From Promethearchaeota archaeon Loki_b31 (GTDB lineage: Archaea; Asgardarchaeota; Lokiarchaeia; Sigyniarchaeales; SOKP01), in assembly GCA_005222975.1 (NCBI GenBank), contig NJBI01000014.1, positions 1 to 60,636 on the forward strand: a stretch of DNA of 60,636 nt, given 5' to 3'. Positions 45,824-54,757 of this stretch are shown piece by piece; position 1 is the first letter of the stretch; every line of letters begins with the position of its first letter. The notes under the pieces were generated by a model that saw only the letters and a list, made by a program, of their open reading frames with translations, did not search any database and had not been told where the DNA came from. A program made the translations under genes and the position numbers.

Positions 45824-46441
45824 ATGGAGAGTAAAAGATCAAAAAAGAATCGGGATTTTCTTGGATATTATCTACCAAAAAATCCTTTTTCAATTGCTAT
45901 CACTAGTATTTTTGCTGCTCTTACATGTGTATTAACAATGCTCATCTCGATTCCTGTTCCAGCTACAGGAGGTTATATAAATATTGGAGATGTCGGAGTG
46001 ATGTTAACAGCTTTAATATTTGGGCCAGTTATTGGTTCATTAGGTGGAGGAATTGGTTCCGCTTTAGCGGATATTTTTCTAGGATATCCAATTTGGGCAC
46101 CTGCCACATTTATCGTGAAAGGCTTAGAAGGTTTAATAGTTGGTTTAATTGCGAACCCAAGAAAAGTTCGTACTTACTTTAATTTCTATGATATCATTGC
46201 TGTTATTATTGGGGGTCTAACAATGGTTTTTGGTTATTTTATTGTTGAAGCGTTTGTATTCAATTTTGGAATAGCACCAGCTCTAGTTGAGCTCCCTGGA
46301 AACTTATTTCAATCCATAATAGGGGCAATTATTTCAATAAGTTTCGTAGTAGTATTGAGAATCGTAATTAAAATAAGCAATCCTCAAGTTTTTGATCTAA
46401 TTTTCATCCCTATTGAGATTGATGAATTAGGATCCTCTTAA
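45824..46441 (+). CDS. ECF transporter S component-like membrane protein
   Basis: The 205-residue protein has five to six membrane helices with conserved small-residue motifs: SIAITSIFAALTCVLTM, INIGDVGVMLTALIFGP, IGSLGGGIGSALADIFLGYP and WAPATFIVKGLEGLIVGLI. These are typical of S components that bind a vitamin or similar ligand for the energy-coupling factor module. No A or T component is nearby, so it would share a module encoded elsewhere. GTG 45812 is in frame; ATG 45824 is preferred. The ligand cannot be named. Confidence 0.85.
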   Translation: MESKRSKKNRDFLGYYLPKNPFSIAITSIFAALTCVLTMLISIPVPATGGYINIGDVGVMLTALIFGPVIGSLGGGIGSALADIFLGYPIWAPATFIVKGLEGLIVGLIANPRKVRTYFNFYDIIAVIIGGLTMVFGYFIVEAFVFNFGIAPALVELPGNLFQSIIGAIISISFVVVLRIVIKISNPQVFDLIFIPIEIDELGSS

Positions 46442-46442
46442 G

Positions 46443-47876
46443 TTAAAGGAGCGTAATAAGGATATCCAAAGCATCTAAAACTTTTTTACCTTTATTGGTG
46501 ATAAAATACAAAACGATTTTTCCTTCTTTCTTACGAGAAATTAAACTATTCTCTTCTAACTTTTTTAAATGCTGATAAATTGCAGCTAAACTTATGTTTC
46601 CTATTAGTTCTTGAATTTTAGTACCACTTATTCCCTTAATGCTTGTTAAGGAAATCTGTGATAAAATTTTTAACTTAGTAATTATAATTGAACCCTTTCC
46701 AGTAGTTTTGGTTTGAGATGATATCGCTTCGAAGACATAGGGTGCTTTTAATCCGCTTCCTGTGATTAAACATATTATTTTATCGTCAGAGTCGAATTTC
46801 TCTTCCTTATTCAAAATATGAACTGCTGCTAGTGTTAAAGCCGATGAAGGTTCCGCGAATATGCCCTCATTTCTGATAAGTTCATCAATCGAATTTAAAA
46901 TCATACTTTCAGGAATAGCAATCACAGTACCTTTACTTTCTTTTACAAATCTGATAGCAAGCTCTTTATATAAAGGTTCTTTTACTAAAACTCCTAATGC
47001 GTGCGATTTAGAATTCTTTTGTTTTGCCAATTTTTCTTGCTTTTTTCCAAAAAAGTCGTTTACTATTGGTGAGGAGAATTCTGATTGCACTCCAACTAAT
47101 TTTGGTATTTGTTCAATTATATCACTCTCCTTGAGTTCATTAAAACCCTTCCATAAGCTAACTAATAGCTCACCACTCCCCATTGGAATTAAAACCCAAT
47201 CGGGAGGACCCTTTTGCAAATAAATCTCAAATGCTATAGTTTTTTGAGCTTCTATCGTAAGAGGATTATATTCTGGAGTGCTTTGATAATAAATATTATA
47301 TTTTGGCTCTAAAGCGTGTATAATCGTATCATCAACTAAATCCCCCCATATTTCAATTTCTGAGTTGTATGCTATCATCTGTGCCCTTTTTCCAGTATCA
47401 ATTTCATTTGGAATAATATTTAGGCATTCAATTCCTTCTAATGAGGCATAAGCGGCGATAGAGGCGCCTTGATTGCCGTTTGAAGCGCAAACAACCCTTT
47501 GATATTCCCAACTTCGAGCATGTGAAATTAATAACGCACCAACGCGATCTTTAAAGGAGTTTGTTGGATTTATTGTTTCATTTTTAAAGCTCAAAACGTT
47601 TAGTTCTAAAGTTTCGCCAATTCTTTCAGAAGCTTTACATGGCGTTCCACCCTCTCCCAAAGTTACAAGAAATTTTTTATCAATTTTAGGCAAGGCGAAA
47701 TAAAAATCCCAAAAATTATGAATTTGTTTAATTTTAAGAAAAGAGTTCTTGTAGTCACTAATATTTGATTTAACCCAAAGTAAACCATTACAATCTGGAC
47801 ATCTGTATTCTATCGAGTCAAGATTATATTCCTTTTCACAATCAGTACAAATTAATGGAAGTGGTTCGCGAATAAT
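46443..47876 (-). CDS. Threonine synthase-like PLP enzyme with N-terminal zinc ribbon and C-terminal winged helix
   Basis: The PLP-binding Lys is in NPTNSFKDRV, followed by CASNGNQGAS and PMGSGELL as in archaeal threonine synthases. The first standard start is TTG 47693, but the frame upstream is open to 47879 and encodes the family's zinc ribbon (ICTDCEKEYNL, then YRCPDCNGLLWV), so translation must begin near 47876, where only ATT codons are available. The C-terminal ~70 residues (ISGTKIQELIGNISLAAIYQHLKKLEENSLI, split as a helix-turn-helix with a wing) form a winged helix, an unusual addition that could make it autoregulated. The reaction, phosphohomoserine to threonine, is inferred. Confidence 0.8.
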   Translation of the reverse strand: MIREPLPLICTDCEKEYNLDSIEYRCPDCNGLLWVKSNISDYKNSFLKIKQIHNFWDFYFALPKIDKKFLVTLGEGGTPCKASERIGETLELNVLSFKNETINPTNSFKDRVGALLISHARSWEYQRVVCASNGNQGASIAAYASLEGIECLNIIPNEIDTGKRAQMIAYNSEIEIWGDLVDDTIIHALEPKYNIYYQSTPEYNPLTIEAQKTIAFEIYLQKGPPDWVLIPMGSGELLVSLWKGFNELKESDIIEQIPKLVGVQSEFSSPIVNDFFGKKQEKLAKQKNSKSHALGVLVKEPLYKELAIRFVKESKGTVIAIPESMILNSIDELIRNEGIFAEPSSALTLAAVHILNKEEKFDSDDKIICLITGSGLKAPYVFEAISSQTKTTGKGSIIITKLKILSQISLTSIKGISGTKIQELIGNISLAAIYQHLKKLEENSLISRKKEGKIVLYFITNKGKKVLDALDILITLL

Positions 47877-48055
47877 AAATTACCCTTAAGGATTTATGAT
47901 AATTCCAAAATAATGGCAATATAAGTAATAATTGTTAATATGAGTTATTATATTTTTTTTTATTTCTTAAATTTACGATTGATCGTAAAATTTATATTCA
48001 AGAAATCATCATTTTAATAATTAATTTGGAATTATTTGGTGAATAGAAAATTTTT

Positions 48056-48805
48056 ATATGGATAATTTTATTTAGTCTTTTAAGTAGTCTTGGAGCAATT
48101 TCAGCTGCCGCTATTTTTGTATTGTTAGGGGAAAAATTCCAGAAATCATTAATTTCAATGTTGATCTCCTTTGCGACTGGAACTCTTCTCACAGCTGCAT
48201 TGTTTGGGTTAATTCCGGAGGCAATAGAGAGCGCTGGTGGGGAATCACATACTGTAATGCTCTTTATTTTAGGTGGAATTCTTTCGTTCTTTTTTCTTGA
48301 AAAATTAATTATCTGGCGAAATTGTACTGATGAGGACTGCGATGTTCATTCAGCAGCGGGACCTATTGTACTGATAGGGGACGCTTTACATAACTTTATA
48401 GATGGAATTGTCATTGCAGCGGCTTTCCTTACAAGTTTTTCCGTAGGTGTAGCTGTAGGTCTTGCAATAATTGCCCATGAAGTTCCTCAAGAGACAGGAG
48501 ATTTTGGGATACTTTTGCACGGGGGGTTTTCAAAAAAGAAAGCATTCACCTATAACGCTCTATCAAGTGTAACGACCATTCCTGCAGCAATTATTAGTTA
48601 TTTTCTTTTAGGAGAAATCTCGTTTATCATACCATTCGCCCTTGCAATTTCAGCAGCAAGCTTTTTATACATCGCTTTATCAGATTTAACACCCGAGCTA
48701 CATCAAAAGTGGGGATTTAAACACACATTAAAACAACTAATCCTAATTCTGGCTGGAGTGACAGTGATGATTCTTATCATGGCTTCTATGAACCATAATC
48801 ACTAA
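48056..48805 (+). CDS. ZIP-family metal transporter, start uncertain
   Basis: The protein has the ZIP pattern: first helices, then LIPEAIESAGG, FFFLEKLIIWRNC, a hydrophilic loop with Cys, helix 4 GDALHNFIDGIVIAAAF (His and Asp for metal), helix 5 IIAHEVPQETGDFGILLHGGF (HExxxE-like), and three more helices ending HNH. Transport of Zn or Fe into the cytoplasm is likely. The first standard start is TTG 48122, but the open frame from 48047 encodes a good first helix (LFSLLSSLGAISAAAIFVLL) with only ATT 48050 or ATA 48056 as possible starts. ATG 48058 is out of frame by one base. It precedes a DtxR-type regulator by 29 bases. Confidence 0.8.
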   Translation: MWIILFSLLSSLGAISAAAIFVLLGEKFQKSLISMLISFATGTLLTAALFGLIPEAIESAGGESHTVMLFILGGILSFFFLEKLIIWRNCTDEDCDVHSAAGPIVLIGDALHNFIDGIVIAAAFLTSFSVGVAVGLAIIAHEVPQETGDFGILLHGGFSKKKAFTYNALSSVTTIPAAIISYFLLGEISFIIPFALAISAASFLYIALSDLTPELHQKWGFKHTLKQLILILAGVTVMILIMASMNHNH

Positions 48806-48834
48806 CATATTGAAATAATAGCTAAAATTCTAAT

Positions 48835-49263
48835 ATGCAAGATTTAGATTATATTGTAGTTAAACTTTTATATCGACAGAGTACTCCCTTAAAAATCGGA
48901 AAGATAGCAAAAGAACTTAGAGTTCCTCATTCTACTTTGGGGAGTTGCATCACAAGATTAAAAAGAAAGGAAATCGTTAATTACGAAGCTTATCACGAAG
49001 TAGAGTTGACCTCTAAAGGAAGAGATTTAGCAATAGAATTAGTTAGGCACGCAAGACTCATAGAAACGCTATTACATTACGAATTAGGGGTAAAACCAGA
49101 ACTTGCACATAGAGAAAGCGAAAAGTTAAATCTACTTTTCTCATGTGAAACTATAAATAAAATTTGTAAGAAGTATGGACATCCCAAAAAGTGCCCTTGT
49201 GGTGAAGAGATCTTAAGTTCAAGTCATTGTATATGTGAAACTGAGATGAGAAATAAAGGTTAA
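48835..49263 (+). CDS. DtxR/MntR-family metal-dependent regulator
   Basis: The 142-residue protein has a winged helix (LKIGKIAKELRVPHSTLGSC, then RLKRKEIVNYEAY) followed by the dimerisation/metal region of DtxR: RHARLIETLLHYELGVKPELAHRESEKLN...FSCETINKI, ending with GHPKKCPCGEEIL. Metal-site residues H, E, E, C, H of the family are visible. As the next gene after a ZIP transporter, it probably represses that transporter when Fe or Mn or Zn is sufficient. The Cys-rich C-terminus (CPCGEEILSSSHCIC) might bind another metal. Confidence 0.88.
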   Translation: MQDLDYIVVKLLYRQSTPLKIGKIAKELRVPHSTLGSCITRLKRKEIVNYEAYHEVELTSKGRDLAIELVRHARLIETLLHYELGVKPELAHRESEKLNLLFSCETINKICKKYGHPKKCPCGEEILSSSHCICETEMRNKG

Positions 49264-49272
49264 AAAGCTGAA

Positions 49273-49752
49273 TTATTTTATTATTTCGTTTGAAGCGTAA
49301 GCGGTTAATATTTGGCCAAAAAATAAGTGATGGGATGCCATACTTCCAGATTTACACGAATGAACAATTTTGCACTCGTAGGTTAATATACAATCCTTAA
49401 GAGTAGGAACTTTTGTTCGTTTCCCTTCGATGATTTCTAATCCCGTTTCCTTAAATTTATCAATATCCCTACCTGATAATGAACCGGTAATGTCTATTGT
49501 ATCGGCTATTTTAGATGAAGGGATGTTAATCGTAAATTCTTGCACGCCTTCAGTTAGTAACTTGAAAGTATAACGGTAAGGTGATACTGCTATTGTTATG
49601 ACGGGGAGCATCCAGAGTTCTCCAATTGTCTTCCATAGGAGTGCCATTACATTTATTTTTCCATTGGTGTCCATAGAAACTACATGTGCGGCCCGAGACA
49701 TAAAAGCTTCCATATATTCATATGATCCAATTTCTTTCCTATTGTCGGTCAT
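49273..49752 (-). CDS. Flavin reductase-like FMN-binding protein (flavoredoxin type)
   Basis: The 159-residue protein matches flavoredoxin/HpaC-like domains: SRAAHVVSMDTNGKINVMAL, ITIAVSPYRYTFKLL, EFTINIPSSKIADTIDITG and the C-terminal HHLFFGQILTAYAS. It would bind FMN and pass electrons from a reduced carrier. Convergent with the metal regulator, 9 bases apart. Confidence 0.85.
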   Translation of the reverse strand: MTDNRKEIGSYEYMEAFMSRAAHVVSMDTNGKINVMALLWKTIGELWMLPVITIAVSPYRYTFKLLTEGVQEFTINIPSSKIADTIDITGSLSGRDIDKFKETGLEIIEGKRTKVPTLKDCILTYECKIVHSCKSGSMASHHLFFGQILTAYASNEIIK

Positions 49753-49793
49753 TTCACTCAGATTTTAATATAATTAAAGTAAATACATAAGGT

Positions 49794-50045
49794 TTAAGGC
49801 TCAAAGGGGCTATCATGAATAATCTTATCTATTGCATCTAAGCACACTTCTTCCCAATCATCGTCAGGGTCAACATTTTTGCAACAGTCAGGACACCAAT
49901 CGGCAGAATAGCCATCGTCAAAATCATCAGCCTCCAAATCACCATTTAGAGTTGCTCCACAGTAAAAGCATGTACCCTCGTCATACCTATCTATAATTTT
50001 ATTAATTAGCTCGATTTTTTTCCTTGATTTCATTTTAACACCCAT
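49794..50045 (-). CDS. Small Cys-rich acidic zinc-binding protein
   Basis: The 83-residue protein has C-F-Y-C followed ~23 residues later by C-P-D-C-C, a likely zinc ribbon, and a long acidic stretch (DLEADDFDDGYSAD). The family is unknown. It starts at ATG 50045 (or Met5), 85 bases downstream of the nitronate monooxygenase-like gene, and is 42 bases upstream of the flavin protein gene on the same strand; possibly one unit. Confidence 0.7.
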   Translation of the reverse strand: MGVKMKSRKKIELINKIIDRYDEGTCFYCGATLNGDLEADDFDDGYSADWCPDCCKNVDPDDDWEEVCLDAIDKIIHDSPFEP

Positions 50046-50129
50046 TTTTAATAAATCTATATTATATTATGGATTGATATCTTAAAAAAAAGTTTGGTTA
50101 AATAAAAAAAATTTCTTTTTTTAAAAAAT

Positions 50130-51164
50130 TTAAATTACTATTTTTGAAGCTTTGATCAAAGATTTTTCAGCGTTCTTTATGATGTTCTCCATAATATCTT
50201 TAACGCTTTCAATAGAGTGAATAATACCAATGCTTTGGCCTAATAAAACTGCACCATCATCTATATTTCCTTCATAAGTCATTTCGTAATGTTTTTGATC
50301 TTCTAGAGCCTTTTGTGGGGTAAGTTGAGCTTCGAGTGCCATTTTTTCTTCTTTACTTGAAACAACACCATGGTGCATCGAATAATTATTTCTCCAAAGC
50401 CTTATCGGACCTAAAACGCCAGTAACCCATGTAGTATCGCTTGCTTTGGCAGAAGGTAGGATATTTTTATAATTTTCGTGAAATTCACTCTCTTTTGAGG
50501 CAATAAATCTAGAACCCATAGCAACTCCTCCAGCTCCTAGGGTCAATGCTGCTGCTACGCCCTCTCCCGTAGCAAAGCCACCACAAGCTATTAATGGGAA
50601 ATCAGGATGCTTTTGTTTAACTTGCTGAAGAAGTACTAAAGAACTTATTTTTTCATACGATTGATGCCCGCCTCCTTCCCAACCTGTAATAGCCATACCA
50701 TCGCATCCTGCAGCAACGCATTTATCAGCTAGCCATAACGCAGGTGCCACATGAAAATGCTTAATATTTGACCCACCATCTTTAAGCTTCTTAAACGCAT
50801 TATTTTGAATCATTTTAGGCGTTCCAGCGCTAGTGATTACGTAAAGACATTGTTCTCTTAATTTAGGTTTATCTCGAATGAACCTAGGAATTGCCCGACA
50901 GAGCCCTGGTGCATCAATCTGCATTCTTGAAGTTCTTATGTTAAAGCCAAAAGGTTTATCAGTATGCTCAACGACATATTCCATATTTTTCTTCATTTCA
51001 GATAAACTACTTTTTCCAAATAAATTAGTATGGCTTAATACTCCTAAACCTCCCGCTTCTGAAACTGCCACAGTTAAGTCTGTAGTATAAAACGGACCCA
51101 TTGGAGCGGCTATAATGGGATATTTAATCCCAAACATTTCTGTTATATTAGTCTTTAAACCCAC
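50130..51164 (-). CDS. Nitronate monooxygenase/FabK-like FMN enzyme
   Basis: The 344-residue TIM-barrel protein has the family motifs FGIKYPIIAAPMGPF, VSEAGGLGVLSHT, DGMAITGWEGGGHQSYE, PLIACGGFATGEGVAAALTLGAGGVAMGSRF. It binds FMN; family members oxidise nitronates or reduce enoyl-ACP. In an anaerobic archaeon the oxygenase reaction is unlikely, so the substrate is uncertain. The His of GGGHQ is the conserved catalytic one. Confidence 0.88.
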   Translation of the reverse strand: MGLKTNITEMFGIKYPIIAAPMGPFYTTDLTVAVSEAGGLGVLSHTNLFGKSSLSEMKKNMEYVVEHTDKPFGFNIRTSRMQIDAPGLCRAIPRFIRDKPKLREQCLYVITSAGTPKMIQNNAFKKLKDGGSNIKHFHVAPALWLADKCVAAGCDGMAITGWEGGGHQSYEKISSLVLLQQVKQKHPDFPLIACGGFATGEGVAAALTLGAGGVAMGSRFIASKESEFHENYKNILPSAKASDTTWVTGVLGPIRLWRNNYSMHHGVVSSKEEKMALEAQLTPQKALEDQKHYEMTYEGNIDDGAVLLGQSIGIIHSIESVKDIMENIIKNAEKSLIKASKIVI

Positions 51165-51323
51165 TGTTTTTCCCTATTATTTAATTTAAATTCTTGTTAT
51201 TATAATGAAAGTATTATGAAAAGTAATAAATAATCTTTTTGAACGTTTAAATACGAAATAATGGATATTATAAAGAGCAAGTAAAAATTTTTATACACAA
51301 AATATTCTCTTTTCAAAAATATT

Positions 51324-51575
51324 TTATGTTTTACGCAAAAAATCCGAATATGCTGTTGAAATAAAGAATAACATAACAGCAGTAGCTACAAAAACAATAG
51401 CCAAAACATATGATTTCTTTTTAACCTTTCTACTCATCTTTACTTGACAACTAGGGCAATCTATTGTTGGAGCATTGGTTGTTAACGAGATTCCGTGTTC
51501 AATATGTTCTCTTTTTAGCTTTAGGACCTTTAATAGGAATTTTACCTTTGTTCTTACTCCGCAAAGAACCTGATT
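51324..51575 (-). pseudogene. Remnant or start-less gene: zinc-knuckle plus membrane helix
   Basis: A minus-strand open frame runs from a TAG at 51576 to a TAA at 51324 and encodes basic residues, TIDCPSCQVKMSRKV and then a clear membrane helix (VLAIVFVATAVMLFFI). No ATG, GTG or TTG precedes the CPSC pair; the first ATG (51437) would leave only a 37-residue helix peptide. It is thus a decayed gene, or a real one with an unusual start. Divergent from the PfkB gene. The rest of the 51165-51678 gap is plain AT-rich DNA. Confidence 0.35.
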
Positions 51576-51687
51576 CTACTAAAATAGGTCAAGGTAAAAA
51601 ATAATTTATAGCTTCTAAAATATTAAATTCTATTACATACTCTGATAAATTAATGTATTTTAATGGTATAAATAGAAATTGACGAAA

Positions 51688-52647
51688 ATGAGTCCTAATA
51701 TCATTTGTTTGGGAGAGCTATTAGTCGAGATAATGCGTACGGAAGTTGATACCCCTCATGGAATAATTGGGGCTTCTTATAAGGGGCCATTTCCAAGTGG
51801 AGCTCCTGCTATATTTATAGACTCGGCTACTCGAATGTCTAAATCATTTAATTTATCTACAGGTTTTATTGGTGTTGTTGGAAACGATGAATTTGGAGAA
51901 GGAGTTCTTAAAAAATTAAAATCTGATGGGGTTGATATTTCTAAAATACGGATTGATAATTCAAGAACTACTGGAATAGCTTTTAATCAATATAATTCAG
52001 ATGGCACTCGAAAATTTATTTTTGCTGCTGGAGCGGCAGGACAAACATCTCCAGATGATATTAATGAGGAATACTTTTCAAATGTAAAATCCCTTCATAT
52101 TATGGGTAGTGCTCTTTCTATAAGTGAATCTTCAAGAGATGCTTGTTATAAAGCGATTGAAATTGCTAAAAATCAGAATCCAAAAGTAATTATCTCATTT
52201 GATCCAAATCTACGACCCGAAATGCTTGAAATTAAGACAATTATTACTATCTCTAAACCTGTCCTTGAAAATTCGACTATATTACTACCAAGTGGTGAAG
52301 AAGCAGAAATGCTAGCTGGTATTAAAGGTGCTGAAAAAGCTTGTAAAAAATTGCTTGAAATGGGACCCAAATTAGTAGTCTTAAAACAAGGAAAAGCTGG
52401 TTGCACCATATATTCTTCAGAAGAAACGAATGGAATAAAAATAGAAGGTTTTGAAGTAGAAGAAATTGATCCTACTGGAGCAGGAGACTCATTTGATGGT
52501 GCCTTTATAGTTGGATATTTAGCAGGGTGGAATTTAAAGATGATAGGTAAATTTGCTAACGCTGTTGGTGCCTTAAAAGTGAAATGCTTCGGACCAATGG
52601 CTAATAATACATATGAAGAAGTATTGAAATTAATGGAAAGAGCTTAA
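51688..52647 (+). CDS. PfkB-family carbohydrate kinase
   Basis: The 319-residue kinase has the family's N-terminal GELLVEI, the substrate loop PSGAPAIFID, GFIGVVGNDEFGEGVL, and the C-terminal signature DPTGAGDSFDGAF with catalytic Asp (PTGAGD). The ATP site lies before it in LVVLKQGKAGC. Ribokinase/KDG kinase-like, substrate unassigned. TTG 51679 is also in frame; ATG 51688 is preferred. Its stop is two bases before that of the convergent phosphoesterase. Confidence 0.9.
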   Translation: MSPNIICLGELLVEIMRTEVDTPHGIIGASYKGPFPSGAPAIFIDSATRMSKSFNLSTGFIGVVGNDEFGEGVLKKLKSDGVDISKIRIDNSRTTGIAFNQYNSDGTRKFIFAAGAAGQTSPDDINEEYFSNVKSLHIMGSALSISESSRDACYKAIEIAKNQNPKVIISFDPNLRPEMLEIKTIITISKPVLENSTILLPSGEEAEMLAGIKGAEKACKKLLEMGPKLVVLKQGKAGCTIYSSEETNGIKIEGFEVEEIDPTGAGDSFDGAFIVGYLAGWNLKMIGKFANAVGALKVKCFGPMANNTYEEVLKLMERA

Positions 52648-52649
52648 AA

Positions 52650-54635
52650 TCATTTTAAATGTAATGAAAAGACCTTAGCTCTAACCATTTGATTATTTTT
52701 AATAATATAATATCTAAAACCTGGTGGCTTAAATTTGAACTTTGCTGAAAGCGGGCCGAGTGCTTGGGTTTGAAATACAAAGGGTTTATTTACATCAAAC
52801 CAAGCCTTTAGTTCAAAAGGATCTTTAATTTCTTTAAATTTATCTCGATATCTGGAAGTGTAAATTTCACATGGTGCTTCGATATAAATTGGGAAAAACC
52901 AAAAACCAAAATTTATTCGATCGGTTTCTTTAGCTTCTTTTAACCGATACTCTTTTAAAGTATGTGTGTGGCCACACATAACGAAATCTACTTTCCTCCT
53001 AATGATTTTATCTGATCCCGTAAAGATTCTCAAAAGCGTAGCCCAATTATACATTATTGTTTGATACTTTAAGTTTAAAACCATATCTAACCTTCCAGTA
53101 TCATTGTATTTTCTTAAATTACTTTCGTAAAAATCTGACCAACTTAGCGGTCTACCTTTAATTTTTAATTTTTTTCTATATTTTCTCTTTTTAAGATAAC
53201 TAAGATTGGGAGAAACTGGAGGTGTATGCATGACAACAATAATTTTCTCATTATGAGCCAATCTTATATATGCCCGTAATAAGTCAACTTGATATTCTTT
53301 AATTCCCTTGGTACTTGGTCCACCTTTTAATAGGTCATGCATATCTGCGAGCGAGTCCTGACCTGTGTCAAGAAATATGAAATTATATTGATCTCCAATT
53401 TTAAGCTTAAAATTAAGATTAGGGTTTATATACCTAAAATAATCTTTTAAAAATTTATCATTAGACCGAAGGGCAGTTAAATAATTAAAAAATTTGATGT
53501 CGTAATATCCTTTCACATCTGAATGAGTCAAACCAAATATTTTATGAATCTGGCCAAATTTAATACCGTAATGCGATTTACGATAGTCGTGATTTCCAAT
53601 AGTGGTAAAAATGGGAACCATAATTTCTTGTTTATTAACGAACTCCTCATCGTTTCCTAAATAGGGAGGTTCTTTTAAACCCTTATTCAATCCAAGTAAT
53701 ATATCAATAAAAACATGAAAATTATTCTTGTAATGATAATTTCCTCTCGCGATGTTAAGATAATCTATTAAATCACCTGTCATTAGAACAAAATCTAAAC
53801 TTTTCTGCGAAACTTTATTATTGGCAAAACTAATTAATTTTCTCAGATTATAATTAAAGTTATATTTTGCTGTTCTTAAATCCTCGTATCTATCTTCTTG
53901 GAATTCTTCCTTGAGTTCAAAATCTCGCGTTAGAATAAATTTGTTTATTTTTGATATTTTTTTTTCGTTACCATCACAATTTTTTACTTTAGCTTTTACA
54001 TTTTGTTTTAGATAATTTAAAATAAAGTCATTTCTCCTAGCAATATGAAAATCTGTAGCGTGAATAAAGCAAAAATCTTTCCAATCTTTATCGTAAATAG
54101 CGATACTATGGTAATTAACTTTATTTTCGCTCATGTTTGGGACATCATGAACGATATCAAACAATAAACAATCTCTTTTAGAAGCTTTTAACAAATTTTC
54201 AATGATTTTAATATCTTGTATTTGAAACCTTACTCTATAAAGCTTACTTCTTTTTCCAAAAACATCGTCAAATTGAAAAACACAATTATTAATATCCCAT
54301 ACTACGCAATTTAACTCCTCTAAAACGGGCTGATCTCTAAAATCTAACTTTTTAATTTTTTCGATTTCAACCATATGTAAAGCTATTAGATCGCCTCGTC
54401 TTTCCGAAAAATTGCCGTTATCTTTTAAAATTGGCTGGATATAGATGTTCAAATGGAAGTGTTCCAAAACTTTTTTCGTTGAATGAGATGGAGATGCTAT
54501 TACTAGAGCTTCGAACGACAAGTTCTTAAATGGAACTTTGTCTCGGTTTTTGTAATCTCTTAAATTCAATAAAATTGGATTTCCTAAATTTGGTTTAATA
54601 ATAATTGGATAATTTCCAAGTTGTATATCAATCAT
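52650..54635 (-). CDS. Large calcineurin-like metallophosphoesterase
   Basis: The 661-residue protein carries the phosphoesterase core in its second half: HATDFHIARRND (D-x-H), LMTGDLIDYLN, FTTIGNHDYR, VVMHTPP and MCGHTHTL. The first ~190 residues form an additional beta-rich domain (NYPIIIKPNLGNPILL), which may bind substrate. There is no signal peptide. It is much larger than the 268-residue paralogue at 13.2 kb. The substrate is unknown. Confidence 0.88.
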   Translation of the reverse strand: MIDIQLGNYPIIIKPNLGNPILLNLRDYKNRDKVPFKNLSFEALVIASPSHSTKKVLEHFHLNIYIQPILKDNGNFSERRGDLIALHMVEIEKIKKLDFRDQPVLEELNCVVWDINNCVFQFDDVFGKRSKLYRVRFQIQDIKIIENLLKASKRDCLLFDIVHDVPNMSENKVNYHSIAIYDKDWKDFCFIHATDFHIARRNDFILNYLKQNVKAKVKNCDGNEKKISKINKFILTRDFELKEEFQEDRYEDLRTAKYNFNYNLRKLISFANNKVSQKSLDFVLMTGDLIDYLNIARGNYHYKNNFHVFIDILLGLNKGLKEPPYLGNDEEFVNKQEIMVPIFTTIGNHDYRKSHYGIKFGQIHKIFGLTHSDVKGYYDIKFFNYLTALRSNDKFLKDYFRYINPNLNFKLKIGDQYNFIFLDTGQDSLADMHDLLKGGPSTKGIKEYQVDLLRAYIRLAHNEKIIVVMHTPPVSPNLSYLKKRKYRKKLKIKGRPLSWSDFYESNLRKYNDTGRLDMVLNLKYQTIMYNWATLLRIFTGSDKIIRRKVDFVMCGHTHTLKEYRLKEAKETDRINFGFWFFPIYIEAPCEIYTSRYRDKFKEIKDPFELKAWFDVNKPFVFQTQALGPLSAKFKFKPPGFRYYIIKNNQMVRAKVFSLHLK

Positions 54636-54757
54636 AGTTTAGTCGTAAAAAATTAGGTGAAATTAACCTAATAATTATTATTTGATTTCCTATATTAAAA
54701 TTATATATTTACAGAATTTAATAATAATACATCGACTATTAAAGAAAGGATTTTAAA

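Noticed and set aside
48058..48075. ATG 48058 as start of the ZIP transporter
   Set aside because: Out of frame with the transporter and closed by a TAG five codons later, unless the sequence has a one-base error.
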